Of a stretch of 64,000 nt of DNA, positions 7,699 through 16,198 are shown in pieces. The DNA comes from an uncultured Verrucomicrobiota bacterium (lineage in GTDB: Bacteria; Verrucomicrobiota; Kiritimatiellia; CAJWTS01). The position numbers and the translations under genes are program-made. Position 1 is the stretch's first letter; every line of letters starts with the position of its first letter. The notes beneath the pieces were generated by a model. The model was not told where the DNA came from. It saw nothing but the letters and a program-made list of their open reading frames with translations, and ran no database searches. The stretch covers positions 1 to 64,000 of the forward strand of contig CAJWTS010000002.1 in NCBI GenBank assembly GCA_913047795.1, in the 5' to 3' direction.

Positions 7699-9270
7699 CT
7701 ACGGGATCGGGGTAGGGGTCCAATTGAAATCGGATCCGCGGGTGAGATAGAAGTTCGCGGCTCCGTGCTGCAACGGGATGTTGGGTTCCACCGCGGTGCC
7801 TTTGATGCGGAACCGGCCATTGGTGTAGAGGAACATGTCGTAGGGAATGTTCTTGTGCGTCATGAACAGCCGGTCGGCGCCTGCAGATGTCAATGCTTTG
7901 GTGCCGCCCTGGTTCGCAAAGCCCCAGCCCTGGTTGTCGCCGGTGCCCTCGTGGCTGTATGCAGCCGTGATGAATGGCCACGCAAAAAGGATCCATTTGT
8001 CGGTCTTCATGCTGAGGGGCGTCGCATTGGTCGTAGCGATGCCGGTGAATATGCTGTTCGTCGTCGCGGGCCGGAGCAGGCCAGCGCGGGTCTTTACGAA
8101 CATGCCGGCCGTCGGTGGCAAATTGTTGGATGCGATGTAGCCTCCCTGCGTACGCCATTCTCCGGTGCCGTCAAGATGCGCGTTGGTCCAGTCGTTCTTG
8201 GTATAATCCCAGAACCAGAGCTGATCGCTCGCCGCGAAGGCGGCGGTGCCCGTGAGTGCATTGGCAAGCTGGTCGCCAAGTGTTTTGTGGAGACCGTTTT
8301 CGTTGGTGCCGCCTGAATAAGAAGACGCCGCAGCAATGGCGTGCCAGGTGTTCGAACCGCGTGGTTGTTTCTGGAAGACCCAGATTTCGCTGTTCGTCGT
8401 TTCACTGGAGCCTGATGTGTTAACCGCCTTGTAGTAGCGACTGGTTATCACTGGGGAATTCAAGGCCGTCGGGTCGAGAATCAGGAAGGGGTTGAGCAGG
8501 TTGGTGGCCGTTGTGAGCAGGGTGTACGGTTGCCCGCCATCGTTGTCGGCCGAAAGGATTTTGTAGACCCCGCCGATGCTGGCGTCTCCGATATAGAGTT
8601 CGATATTGGGATTGTTCGCTATTGCATTCGTGATCTGGAAGAACGGATTGCTTGCGTCAAAGCTAACATCGTCTAGATACGATACGTTTGTCCCCGAATC
8701 CGCACGTACCATGAACGCGTTGAAATCAGAATTTGCACCGGAGTAGAAAGCAAAATCATCGGCGATCTGGTTACCGTCGACGAAAAGATCGTACGAGCTG
8801 CTGTTGTAGTTGAGGCTGACGACAAAGGTAGCGAAGGCATTCGAAGCAATGAGTTCGTTATTGAGCGCGATCGCAACGGTGCTGCTGTAAGCGATGACTG
8901 TGCCGGTTGAATTCAGATAGAAGGCGGCGCTGGCATCCGCGGGCACGTCGGGGGCAGGACCGAAGTAAGGCTGCGCGAGGAACTGCACGAAGAGATTGGT
9001 CCTGTCGTCCGTGAAATTATTGATCAGATCGGTATTCGTGACGATGGCGGAAAGGCTGCCGCCGGCTGCGACGCCATTCTGGGCGACAGCACGACCGTCA
9101 TTATCGTCCGCTGTGCCGACGTCGACGGTGTCCCATCCATTGGAACCATCTATATCTGTCTGGTTGGCGAAGCTTTCGAAGTCTTCACTGAATGGAATCG
9201 TCGAGGCACCCGCAGTAAAAGCGAGGCCGAGACTAGCCGCGATGATCGTCAATTTCGTCCAGATGTGCAT
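7699..9270 (-). CDS. Secreted protein of unknown function with LamG-like N-terminal half
   Basis: The 523-residue product starts with a clear signal peptide ending near AFTAGASTIP (cleavage about residue 22-24). A strong ribosome-binding site GGAGG lies at 9276-9280, five bases before the ATG. The N-terminal 210 residues (FSEDFESF, then DGSNGWDTVDVG) look like the concanavalin/LamG-type jelly-roll sheets found in many PVC secreted proteins. The C-terminal 300 residues are rich in Trp, Asn and Thr, with LWFWDYTKNDW and WILFAWPF, and have no domain I can name. There is no sorting signal or lipobox. Probably exported; function unknown. The gene is single and converges on the SDR gene with a 16-bp gap. 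Confidence 0.65.
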   Translation of the reverse strand: MHIWTKLTIIAASLGLAFTAGASTIPFSEDFESFANQTDIDGSNGWDTVDVGTADDNDGRAVAQNGVAAGGSLSAIVTNTDLINNFTDDRTNLFVQFLAQPYFGPAPDVPADASAAFYLNSTGTVIAYSSTVAIALNNELIASNAFATFVVSLNYNSSSYDLFVDGNQIADDFAFYSGANSDFNAFMVRADSGTNVSYLDDVSFDASNPFFQITNAIANNPNIELYIGDASIGGVYKILSADNDGGQPYTLLTTATNLLNPFLILDPTALNSPVITSRYYKAVNTSGSSETTNSEIWVFQKQPRGSNTWHAIAAASSYSGGTNENGLHKTLGDQLANALTGTAAFAASDQLWFWDYTKNDWTNAHLDGTGEWRTQGGYIASNNLPPTAGMFVKTRAGLLRPATTNSIFTGIATTNATPLSMKTDKWILFAWPFITAAYSHEGTGDNQGWGFANQGGTKALTSAGADRLFMTHKNIPYDMFLYTNGRFRIKGTAVEPNIPLQHGAANFYLTRGSDFNWTPTPIP

Positions 9271-10020
9271 TCAGTCCTCCAGATGTGGTCAGGGATATAT
9301 TTGCTTTAAGTCGTCTATCCGGTTCAATAGTAGGGATCGGCCTGCCCCAAGTAAAGCGGTAATTCGCTAAAATCCGGAAATATATCATATTCGCACAGGG
9401 AATCCGGACATGCTAATGTCTGGCTTATGGTGAAAATGTTTTTTTCGGCTGTTTTTGACGATTTCCGGCAAAAACGATCGTATCGCCAGGCTCAAGATAA
9501 TGGGGTCGAATGGGGCATTTTACCTGCAGGAACGGGCGTCACTGATTGGGAGAATGGATGAAGCGACTCACTAGTGCTGATCCCGATCCGGATCGAAGCT
9601 GATCCGCCGATATGATTGGCCGCGTGGTGGAAGGGGCAGGGGGTGTTTTGCGGGAGAGTATGCCCTTGGTTAGAATTGGATCCGAGCCTCCGCCTCCTTC
9701 GGCTTGTGCAGTCGCAAGCTTCTTGCCGCGCTGGCGGGTGATAACCTGCGCCCCATGCGGTTCGGGAATCTCGAGGTGTCCCCTGGTATCGGCTATGGCC
9801 GTGCAGAAACGCTTCCGGGGCGAGTAAGGGCGCATTGAGTGGTTCAGGATCACGTTGCTTTCAGATGTGTATGTAAACAGTTCGGGATGCTCTATTAGTC
9901 GGGAGCGCAGTCCAGATCGAAGCCGATCATGTGGATGTCATTTTTCAAAGATTGTGTGGTGCCGCGGCGTCCGCTTCCTTATAGTGTCGCACCGCCAACC
10001 CAACCGACCGTGGGTATCTT
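9271..10020. other. 750-bp stretch with no convincing gene
   Basis: Only short open frames without family resemblance or good starts lie here (for example 9427-9561 on + and 9539-9853 on -). The segment contains the upstream region of the minus-strand secreted protein and of the plus-strand fab operon. Its left part (9360-9480) is AT-richer than the neighbours. An 18-bp imperfect direct repeat (16 of 18 matching) occurs at 9587-9604 and 9911-9928, core gatcgaagc. No tRNA or known riboswitch was recognised. Confidence 0.5.
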
Positions 10021-10758
10021 ATGACGGACTTCTCTGATCAATGTATTCTCGTAACGGGCTCCACGCGCGGAATCGGGTATGCGATCGCCGAACGGTTGCT
10101 TGACCGCGGGGCGACGGTCGGGATTCATGGTCGTTCAGCGGAGCACGTTGCGGATGCTGCCGGAAAGCTGCAACCGCATGGCGATCGTGTGATCGCGATA
10201 GATGCCGATTTCTCGGATCCCTGCGGCGGAGCGGACGCGGTTGCTCGATTCCTCGAAGAGGCGGGCCGTATCGACGGACTGGTGAATAACGCGGGCGCAG
10301 GGAAGGCGCGCGCTTTTCGGGCGATGACAATGGAAGCCTGGGAAGAAACCATGCGTGTCAACCTGGGCGCCGCAATGACAGCGTCGCGAGAGGCCTACGT
10401 AGCCATGCGCAAGCAGGGCACCGGAAGCATCGTCAACATTGCCTCGATTGCCGGGCACCGGGCAGCCGGGTGGATGGGTGCAGATTACGGGGCGAGCAAG
10501 GCCGGCCTTGTCAGCATGACCCGTAGCCTGGCGCTTGAAGCCGGGCGTTTCGGAATCCGGGTCAATGCCGTGTCGCCCGGGTTCGTCGAGACCGACATGT
10601 CCTCGATTATTCCCGACGATATGCGCGAAAAGCTCACGATACCGCTGGGGCGCTTCGGATCCCCAGACGATGTGGCAGGGCCGGTGGTTTTCCTGCTGTC
10701 CGCAGATGCGACCTATATCACCGGCGAGATTCTTCATGTTAACGGGGGGCTGCTGTGA
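10021..10758 (+). CDS. fabG: 3-oxoacyl-ACP reductase
   Basis: The 245-residue protein is a full-length FabG-type SDR that reduces 3-oxoacyl-ACP with NADPH. Visible are TGSTRGIG at 12-19, NNAG, Ser in NIAS, and YGASK with Tyr156 and Lys160, plus the typical end GEILHVNGG. The preceding 750 bp are gene-free, so it is probably first in an operon. Its stop overlaps the GTG start of fabF by four bases (GTGA). Together with the fabF, ACP and acyltransferase genes it should build or extend an acyl chain that is then moved to a lipid. Since a FabG-like SDR can have other substrates, the call rests mainly on this context. Confidence 0.85.
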   Translation: MTDFSDQCILVTGSTRGIGYAIAERLLDRGATVGIHGRSAEHVADAAGKLQPHGDRVIAIDADFSDPCGGADAVARFLEEAGRIDGLVNNAGAGKARAFRAMTMEAWEETMRVNLGAAMTASREAYVAMRKQGTGSIVNIASIAGHRAAGWMGADYGASKAGLVSMTRSLALEAGRFGIRVNAVSPGFVETDMSSIIPDDMREKLTIPLGRFGSPDDVAGPVVFLLSADATYITGEILHVNGGLL

Positions 10759-11999
10759 GTTCGCGTCGAGTGGTAGTGACCGGTCTGGGCGTTGTGACAG
10801 CGCTCGGTTGTAATGAAGAGGCGCTCTGGTCACGCATGATGGCGGGCGAGACCGGAATCGACCGGATTACGCAGATCGATGTTTCCGAGTACAAGTCGCA
10901 GAACGGGGCCGAGGTGGACGGCGATGAACTGGTCGACGAACTTGCGAGGCGCAAGATTAACGCCATGGACCGCACGGTCGATATGGGCATGCTGGCTTCC
11001 GCCAAAGCGTTGGAGCAGGCCGGCCTGATAGACGGTGAGCCGCCCTACGAGAAACAAGCAGTGGGCACCTTGTTTGCGACCGGCGCAGGCAACGGACACA
11101 GCGTGTTTGAGGCCTTCATGCGTTTTGAAGAGATGCGGGCAAAGGGGATTCGGCCGACGACGGTGCCACGCTGCATGGTCAATTCGACATCGGCCCAGAT
11201 CTCGATGCGCTTTGGGTTGACCGGGCCTAACTACATGATCATCTGTGCCTGTTCATCGGCGACGGTCGCGATTGGGACGGCCTTCCGGTCGATTCGTGAC
11301 GGCTACGCGGATACGGTGCTCTGTGGCGGCACCGAGGCCATCTTTGACCTTGGTACCTTTGGTGCCTGGAACAAGCTCGGCGTGCTTTCAAAAAACCCGG
11401 ACGGAATGACGGCATGCCGGCCTTTTGACCAGGATCGCGACGGCACCATTCTTGGCGAGGGGGCCGGAGCACTCGTTCTGGAGAGTGAGGAGCACGCCGC
11501 TGCGCGCAGCGCGTCCGTACGAGCCGAGGTCATCGGGTACGGGGATGGCTCTGATGCGGCCCACATTACGCGGCCTGATTCGGCGGGCCAGGTGGCCACG
11601 ATTCGGCGGGCTCTGGCCTGCGCGGAACTGGAGCCGACGGACGTCGGGTTCGTGAATGCCCACGGCACGGCAACCAAGAGCAATGATTCCTGTGAAAGCG
11701 AATCAATCCGTGCCGCATTGGGATCGGCGGCGGATGGGATCCCCGTGGGATCGAGCAAGCCCTTTATTGGTCACCTGCTCGGGGCAAGCGGTGCGGTGGA
11801 GTCGATCATTACGATCCTGGGGCTGGAGCAGCGGCGCGTACCGGCGAATCTGAATCTTGATAATCCCGACCCTTTGTTCGATCTTCCATTTGTCGGCCCG
11901 GAACCGATGATTGTCGAGTCGCCGGTTGCGATGAACAACAGTTTCGGTTTCGGGGGAAACAACGCCGTGCTGATATTCAGACGATGGGAACAGGCATGA
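10755..11999 (+). CDS. fabF: Beta-ketoacyl-ACP synthase II type condensing enzyme
   Basis: At 414 residues this is a complete KAS I/II enzyme. It has the nucleophile Cys166 in ICACSSA, His303 in NAHGTATKSND, Lys335 and His340 in SSKPFIGH, and the C-terminal glycine loop SFGFGGNN. The start is GTG at 10755, overlapping fabG's stop and beginning directly at the first strand (SSRRVVVTG). It condenses acyl-ACP with malonyl-ACP. The ACP start codon overlaps its own stop, so the genes are coupled. No dehydratase or enoyl reductase is in this operon, so either it borrows the housekeeping enzymes (a fabZ is at 50902) or it makes a special product. Confidence 0.88.
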   Translation: MSSRRVVVTGLGVVTALGCNEEALWSRMMAGETGIDRITQIDVSEYKSQNGAEVDGDELVDELARRKINAMDRTVDMGMLASAKALEQAGLIDGEPPYEKQAVGTLFATGAGNGHSVFEAFMRFEEMRAKGIRPTTVPRCMVNSTSAQISMRFGLTGPNYMIICACSSATVAIGTAFRSIRDGYADTVLCGGTEAIFDLGTFGAWNKLGVLSKNPDGMTACRPFDQDRDGTILGEGAGALVLESEEHAAARSASVRAEVIGYGDGSDAAHITRPDSAGQVATIRRALACAELEPTDVGFVNAHGTATKSNDSCESESIRAALGSAADGIPVGSSKPFIGHLLGASGAVESIITILGLEQRRVPANLNLDNPDPLFDLPFVGPEPMIVESPVAMNNSFGFGGNNAVLIFRRWEQA

Positions 12000-12241
12000 C
12001 CTACGAAGAGATATTGGAGAAGTTACGCGGTCTGATGAAGGCCGCCTCGCAGGAAGCGATTGATTGGGATACGATCGCCGATACGGCAGCCATTGAAACG
12101 CTCGGGTTTGATTCGCTCACGATCCTGGATCTGATCTACGACATTCAGCAAGCGTTCGATCTCGAGTTCGATGCGGAAGAGTTGATCGATGTGCGCACGG
12201 TTGGGGAACTGGCCACCTTTCTTCAGGAGCGACTTGCTTGA
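11996..12241 (+). CDS. Acyl carrier protein
   Basis: Starting at the ATG at 11996, which overlaps fabF's TGA (ATGA), the product is 81 residues. It has the four-helix ACP pattern and the phosphopantetheine site Ser40 in LGFDSLTILDL. The protein is acidic, as carrier proteins are. An upstream in-frame ATG at 11984 would add four residues but lies fully inside fabF; the coupled start is preferred. It differs from the usual AcpP signature (DSLDTVEL), so it is probably a dedicated carrier for this operon rather than the main cell ACP. Its stop overlaps the TTG start of the acyltransferase. Confidence 0.88.
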   Translation: MTYEEILEKLRGLMKAASQEAIDWDTIADTAAIETLGFDSLTILDLIYDIQQAFDLEFDAEELIDVRTVGELATFLQERLA

Positions 12242-13125
12242 ACGGATTGACCATCCGGCACGGCCTCGAATACGGCGCGCTGCGAGTGCTGCTTTGCCTG
12301 ATCGATAGTTTGCCGCCCGCGGCGTCCGGATGGCTGATCCGCCGTGCAGCCGATCTGTGGTATGGCCTGGACGGTTCGCGACGGCGGGTGGCGATCGAAA
12401 ATATTCAGCGTAGTGGCGTGGCTGCCGGGCCGCGCACTGCGAAGACCTTGGCGCGTGAATCGTTCCGTCATTTTGGGATGGTGGTTCTCGAGTCGCTGAC
12501 TTCGGCCCGCGTTTTCAATTGCGAAAACTGGCGCGAGAAAGTGCAGATCGATCTGCCGCCTGAGACCGAGGCGTTATTGAATGATCCGAACCGCGGGATG
12601 ATTGTGGTCTCGGGGCATCTCGGCAACTGGGAGATCGCGGCGCAGCTCGTCTCGCACTGGAAGCCCGTCGTCGGTGTAACGCGGCCCATGAATAATCCCT
12701 ATGTCGAGCGTCTCGTGCAACGGCGCAAGCCGCAGAACAACTTTCGTCTGACACCGAAACACGACGCGAATGCGTTGCGTTTTCTCGGAGACTTGAAAAG
12801 GGGGGATATACTGGCCTTGTTGATCGACCAGCATGCCGGCAGGCACGGTGTTCAGATCGATTTTTTCGGTAGCCCGGCGTCCACACATACAACACCGGCG
12901 ATGCTGCATCTTGTGACCAAGGCGCCCCTGGTCTTCGGTGTCTGCATTCGCACCGGCCCCATGTCCTACCGCTTTAAGGCGTCGGAGCCGATCGTTCATC
13001 CGCCGACGGGTGATCGTGAGTCTGACGTGCGCGCGATTATGGACCGGATAAACGATCTACTCGAAAGAGCGATTCGCGAGCATCCGGGGCAGTACCTGTG
13101 GGGCCATAGGCGATGGCGGGAGTGA
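12238..13125 (+). CDS. LpxL/HtrB-family lipid A-type acyltransferase
   Basis: The 295-residue protein belongs to the lysophospholipid/lipid A acyltransferase family: the HX4E catalytic motif is HLGNWE at residues 127-132, followed by GVTRPMNNPYVERL, LLIDQH and the C-terminal QYLWGHRRW. The family moves an acyl chain from acyl-ACP to a hydroxyacyl group on lipid A precursors at the inner membrane. The start is a TTG at 12238 within the ACP stop codon (TTGA), set by overlap; no better start is seen. Placement directly after its own ACP and condensing enzyme suggests a tailored acyl donor. A membrane lipid other than lipid A is an alternative acceptor. Confidence 0.82.
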   Translation: MNGLTIRHGLEYGALRVLLCLIDSLPPAASGWLIRRAADLWYGLDGSRRRVAIENIQRSGVAAGPRTAKTLARESFRHFGMVVLESLTSARVFNCENWREKVQIDLPPETEALLNDPNRGMIVVSGHLGNWEIAAQLVSHWKPVVGVTRPMNNPYVERLVQRRKPQNNFRLTPKHDANALRFLGDLKRGDILALLIDQHAGRHGVQIDFFGSPASTHTTPAMLHLVTKAPLVFGVCIRTGPMSYRFKASEPIVHPPTGDRESDVRAIMDRINDLLERAIREHPGQYLWGHRRWRE

Positions 13126-13359
13126 TGGACGTGGCCGTGTTTCCGTGTGTCGCGTACGGCTATAGGGAGTGGACGACGGTGTAAGTCTTCGGGGTTCAGG
13201 GGCGCGAGGCAGGACAGGGGGCACTCTGGCCTTGAGTTGTACACAATGAGCCAGGCGATACGTGCTCAAGCTGGTCGAATGGAATCTCCTGGTTGGCCTC
13301 TTGCTCCCTGCGTTATCCGGGGCCACCGTGCTGAAACCGTGTGGCGTGTCTGGCGCGAA

Positions 13360-14169
13360 CTACAACTCCGCCCCGCAAAACTTACAGTGTTTGGCATCAT
13401 AGTCGTGGCCTTGTGAACCGCATTCGGGGCAGGCTTCATCGTTGAGGCGCATGACGGCTGTCATCTCGGCGGTCACGATTCCGGTCGGGACCGCGATGAT
13501 GGAGTAGCCCATGACCATGATGAAGGCCGCAAGCAATTGGCCCAACGGTGTTTGAGGCGAGACATCGCCGTAGCCCACTGTCGTGAGCGTGACGATCGCC
13601 CAGTAGATGCTGATCGGGATACTGGTGAACCCATGTTTTTCACCCTCGATGACGTACATCAGGGATCCAAACACAACGACAAGGGTCAGGACAGAGAAGA
13701 GGAAGACCATGATCTTGCGGCGGCTGGCATGCAGGGCCTGCTGCAGGTAGCGTGCCTCGGCGACGTACTGAACCAGTTTCAAAACTCTGAAAATTCGCAG
13801 GAGTCGAAGGGCGCGAATGGTGAGCAGATAGCGGCTGCCGGGAAAGAGCAGCCCGAGGTAGGTCGGAAGCACCGCCAGTAGATCGATGACTCCGAAGAAA
13901 CTGAAGGCGTATGAACTCGGGCGTGTCACCGTGATCAGGCGAACCACGTACTCTATGGTAAAGACGATCGTAAACATCCACTCCAGGGTCATGAGCAGCG
14001 TGCTGTACTTCTCGTGAATCTGGGACACGCTGTCCAGCATCACCACGACAACACTCGCGATGATGGCGAAGATGAGCACGACGTCGAATAGTTTGCCGCC
14101 GCGAGACTCGGTCTCGAAGATGATTTCGTGCAATCTCTGGCGCAGGGTTGGAGGTGTTTCGCTATTCAC
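13360..14169 (-). CDS. Voltage-gated potassium channel with C-terminal zinc ribbon
   Basis: Six membrane segments are visible, with an arginine-rich S4 (IRALRLLRIFRVLKL, near residue 118), a pore helix and the potassium filter TVGYGD (197-202, numbering from the GTG start). The last 30 residues hold CPEC and CKFC pairs (Cys247, 250, 262, 265), a small cytoplasmic zinc ribbon not present in the standard bacterial Kv design. I chose the GTG at 14169 because the frame upstream to 14268 has no channel character and would overlap the divergent gene. The intergenic region with the PTS EIIA gene is about 130 bp, so the two could share control. It conducts potassium across the inner membrane. Confidence 0.82.
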   Translation of the reverse strand: MNSETPPTLRQRLHEIIFETESRGGKLFDVVLIFAIIASVVVVMLDSVSQIHEKYSTLLMTLEWMFTIVFTIEYVVRLITVTRPSSYAFSFFGVIDLLAVLPTYLGLLFPGSRYLLTIRALRLLRIFRVLKLVQYVAEARYLQQALHASRRKIMVFLFSVLTLVVVFGSLMYVIEGEKHGFTSIPISIYWAIVTLTTVGYGDVSPQTPLGQLLAAFIMVMGYSIIAVPTGIVTAEMTAVMRLNDEACPECGSQGHDYDAKHCKFCGAEL

Positions 14170-14296
14170 GGTGATAATATGCCGTATTGGGCCGTGGATC
14201 GGAAGCGGAAACGGGGTCCGGCGCGGGGCCGGATTGAGCATGGACATCGATCGATCGCGGGTGTACAAGGTCCACCCCTGTGAGATTCAAGGCTTC

Positions 14297-14746
14297 ATGA
14301 ATATACTCGAACAACTGGGCGTCGATTGTGTGTCGATCGATCTCGTGTCCTCCGAGAAGGAGGCCATTATAGAAGAGATGGTCGACATGCTTGATGCGGC
14401 GGGCAAGATTCCTGACCGTGCTGCTGCGCTCACGGCAATTCTTGAGCGGGAGAAGAAGATGTCCACCGGCATGCAGAATGGGATCGCGATCCCGCACGGC
14501 AAGTCGGATACAATCGAGGACCTCGTTGCCGGACTTGCGATTCACAAGGCGGGTGTCGACTTTGCCTCGCTGGACGGCCATGACGCGCGGATCTTTGTCA
14601 TGACGCTTTCACCGGCCAATCGTACGGGGCCCCACATCCAGTTTCTCTCGGAGACGAGTCGGTTGCTGGGTGATGAGCAGACGCGCGCGAAACTTCTGGC
14701 GGCCGGGAGTCGCGAAGAGGTTTTGGACATTCTGTCTTCGGCCTGA
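14297..14746 (+). CDS. ptsN: PTS EIIA-type (PtsN/fructose family) protein
   Basis: From the ATG at 14297 the protein is 149 residues, the usual EIIA(Ntr)/EIIA(Fru) length. His67 in AIPHGKSD is the phosphorylation site. A longer start at 14240 would add 19 residues not matching the family. No EIIB or EIIC gene is nearby, so a regulatory rather than transport role is likely. Phosphate would come from HPr and enzyme I, both encoded at 42524-44603. It is divergent from a potassium channel gene; in E. coli EIIA(Ntr) controls potassium uptake through TrkA and KdpD, which makes this neighbour notable. The symbol is used for the family, not for proven orthology. Confidence 0.8.
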   Translation: MNILEQLGVDCVSIDLVSSEKEAIIEEMVDMLDAAGKIPDRAAALTAILEREKKMSTGMQNGIAIPHGKSDTIEDLVAGLAIHKAGVDFASLDGHDARIFVMTLSPANRTGPHIQFLSETSRLLGDEQTRAKLLAAGSREEVLDILSSA

Positions 14747-15070
14747 CGGCGTGGTGATATGCCTCCCGCGACCTGCTGTCTTGCGGGCTTTGATCGAGCC
14801 CGTCATGGCGATTGTGCAGTCCATTCATTCGTTCCGGCTGATGATCGTCAAGCCGCCGCTGGATCGGGACTGAGCGCCGTACGGGCCGATCGGCCCTGCA
14901 TTGTCCTCTGCGCCTCTTCGGGTATCTCTTTGGCAGACCGCTTGCGGAGTGGTGACGTCCCGCGCCCGCCGGCGTCGTATCCTTGGGACATGACAGGAAT
15001 TAAGACCCGGATACGAGAAATTGGAAACAAAACAGGCCGCGCAAGCGTCTAAGTAATCAAACACAAGGAG
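14747..15070. other. 324-bp intergenic stretch with a short palindrome
   Basis: No gene is visible between the EIIA gene and the VWA gene. A perfect 14-base palindrome, gggccgatcggccc, lies at 14883-14896. It could fold as a five-pair stem and end EIIA transcription, but no T-run follows. The right end carries the ribosome-binding site of the VWA gene. Confidence 0.4.
15065..15070 (+). promoter_or_regulatory. Ribosome-binding site deciding the VWA gene start
   Basis: AAGGAG abuts the ATG at 15071 but lies six bases before the ATG at 15077, which is the normal distance. The second ATG is therefore taken as the start. Confidence 0.7.
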
Positions 15071-15076
15071 ATGAAC

Positions 15077-16198
15077 ATGAAAACACTACTCAGTTACACG
15101 ATGATAGGATGTCTCACGCTCGGAACGGTGCAGGCGAAGACGGTGCGTCCCGAACCGCGCGTGCAAATGGCGATCCTTCTGGATACGAGCGGGAGCATGA
15201 ATGGCCTGATCGAGCAGGCCAAGGGTCAGGTCTGGAAATTCGTCAACGAATTCGCCCGGGCCGAGAAGAATGGTCTGAAGCCGCGCTTCGAACTCGCCCT
15301 CTACGAATATGGGAATGATGGCCTGTCGCGCAAGAAAGGATTCATTCGCCAAGTCCTTGGGCTCACGACGGACCTCGATCAGGCCTCGGAGGAGCTCTTC
15401 GGGCTGCGCACGAATGGTGGATCGGAGTACTGCGGTCAGGTGATCCAGACTGCTGTCGAGGAGCTCGATTGGAGCGATAGCAACGCAGATTACAAGGTGA
15501 TCTTCATCGCCGGTAACGAACCTTTCACGCAGGGACCCGTGGCTTTCCAGAAGGCTTGCCGTGCTGCGATCGCGAAGGGAATTATGGTCAACACGATATT
15601 CTGTGGAGCACTGGCCGTCGGGGAGCAGACGAAGTGGGCGGCCGGCGCGGTGCTCGCGGACGGTCGCTACATGAACATCGATCACAACGCAAAGGTCGCG
15701 CACGTCGCTGCGCCGCAGGATCGCGAAATAGCCGAACTGGGCGTGAAGCTGAATGCGACATACATCGCCTACGGCAAGAAGGGCCGTGGAGGCCGCCTGC
15801 GACAGGAAGAACAGGATACGAACGCTTCACATCTGTCCGGTATCGGCTCTGCCGTGGCGCGGGCCGTCAGCAAGTCGTCGGTGCATTATAGGAATGCGAC
15901 CTGGGATCTCGTCGACGCCTGCCAGGGCGGGCAAATGGACCTGGATGCCGTGGAGGCTGAGCAGCTGCCTGCCGAGATGCGAGAAATGACATCAAAAGAG
16001 AGAAGGGTCCATGTTGCACAGATGCAGGGCAACCGCGTGCAGATTCAGAAGCGGATCGCAGAGTTGAATGCTTCCCGCCGGGTGTATGTCGCCGCGGAAA
16101 AGAAGAAGCTGACCGAAGTCGGCGCCAATACCCTCGCTGAAGCCGTCGTGGAGACGGTTCGGACGCAGGCGGAAGCGAAAGCATTCAGCTTTCGCTAG
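15077..16198 (+). CDS. Secreted von Willebrand factor A domain protein
   Basis: The 373-residue product begins with a signal peptide (MKTLLSYTMIGCLTLGTVQA) and then a VWA domain with the MIDAS start DTSGSM at residues 36-41. The domain runs to about residue 235 and ends before a charged, helix-rich C-terminal part (RRVHVAQMQGNRVQIQKRI) that may be a coiled coil. VWA domains bind protein partners through a metal ion; a periplasmic or outer-surface scaffold role is inferred. The next gene on the strand, 370 bp on, encodes an alpha-2-macroglobulin; a strong hairpin at 16386 probably separates the transcripts. Nothing shows an enzymatic activity. Confidence 0.78.
   Translation: MKTLLSYTMIGCLTLGTVQAKTVRPEPRVQMAILLDTSGSMNGLIEQAKGQVWKFVNEFARAEKNGLKPRFELALYEYGNDGLSRKKGFIRQVLGLTTDLDQASEELFGLRTNGGSEYCGQVIQTAVEELDWSDSNADYKVIFIAGNEPFTQGPVAFQKACRAAIAKGIMVNTIFCGALAVGEQTKWAAGAVLADGRYMNIDHNAKVAHVAAPQDREIAELGVKLNATYIAYGKKGRGGRLRQEEQDTNASHLSGIGSAVARAVSKSSVHYRNATWDLVDACQGGQMDLDAVEAEQLPAEMREMTSKERRVHVAQMQGNRVQIQKRIAELNASRRVYVAAEKKKLTEVGANTLAEAVVETVRTQAEAKAFSFR

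Noticed and set aside
9539-9853. Overlapping small open frames on both strands (also 9612-9827 on +)
   Set aside because: Neither shows a good start or any recognisable pattern; Pro/Ser/Arg-rich composition suggests chance.
13126-13359. 234-bp gap between convergent acyltransferase and channel genes, with an 89-codon frame across it
   Set aside because: The frame has no pattern and overlaps the channel end; no hairpin or repeat of note was seen.
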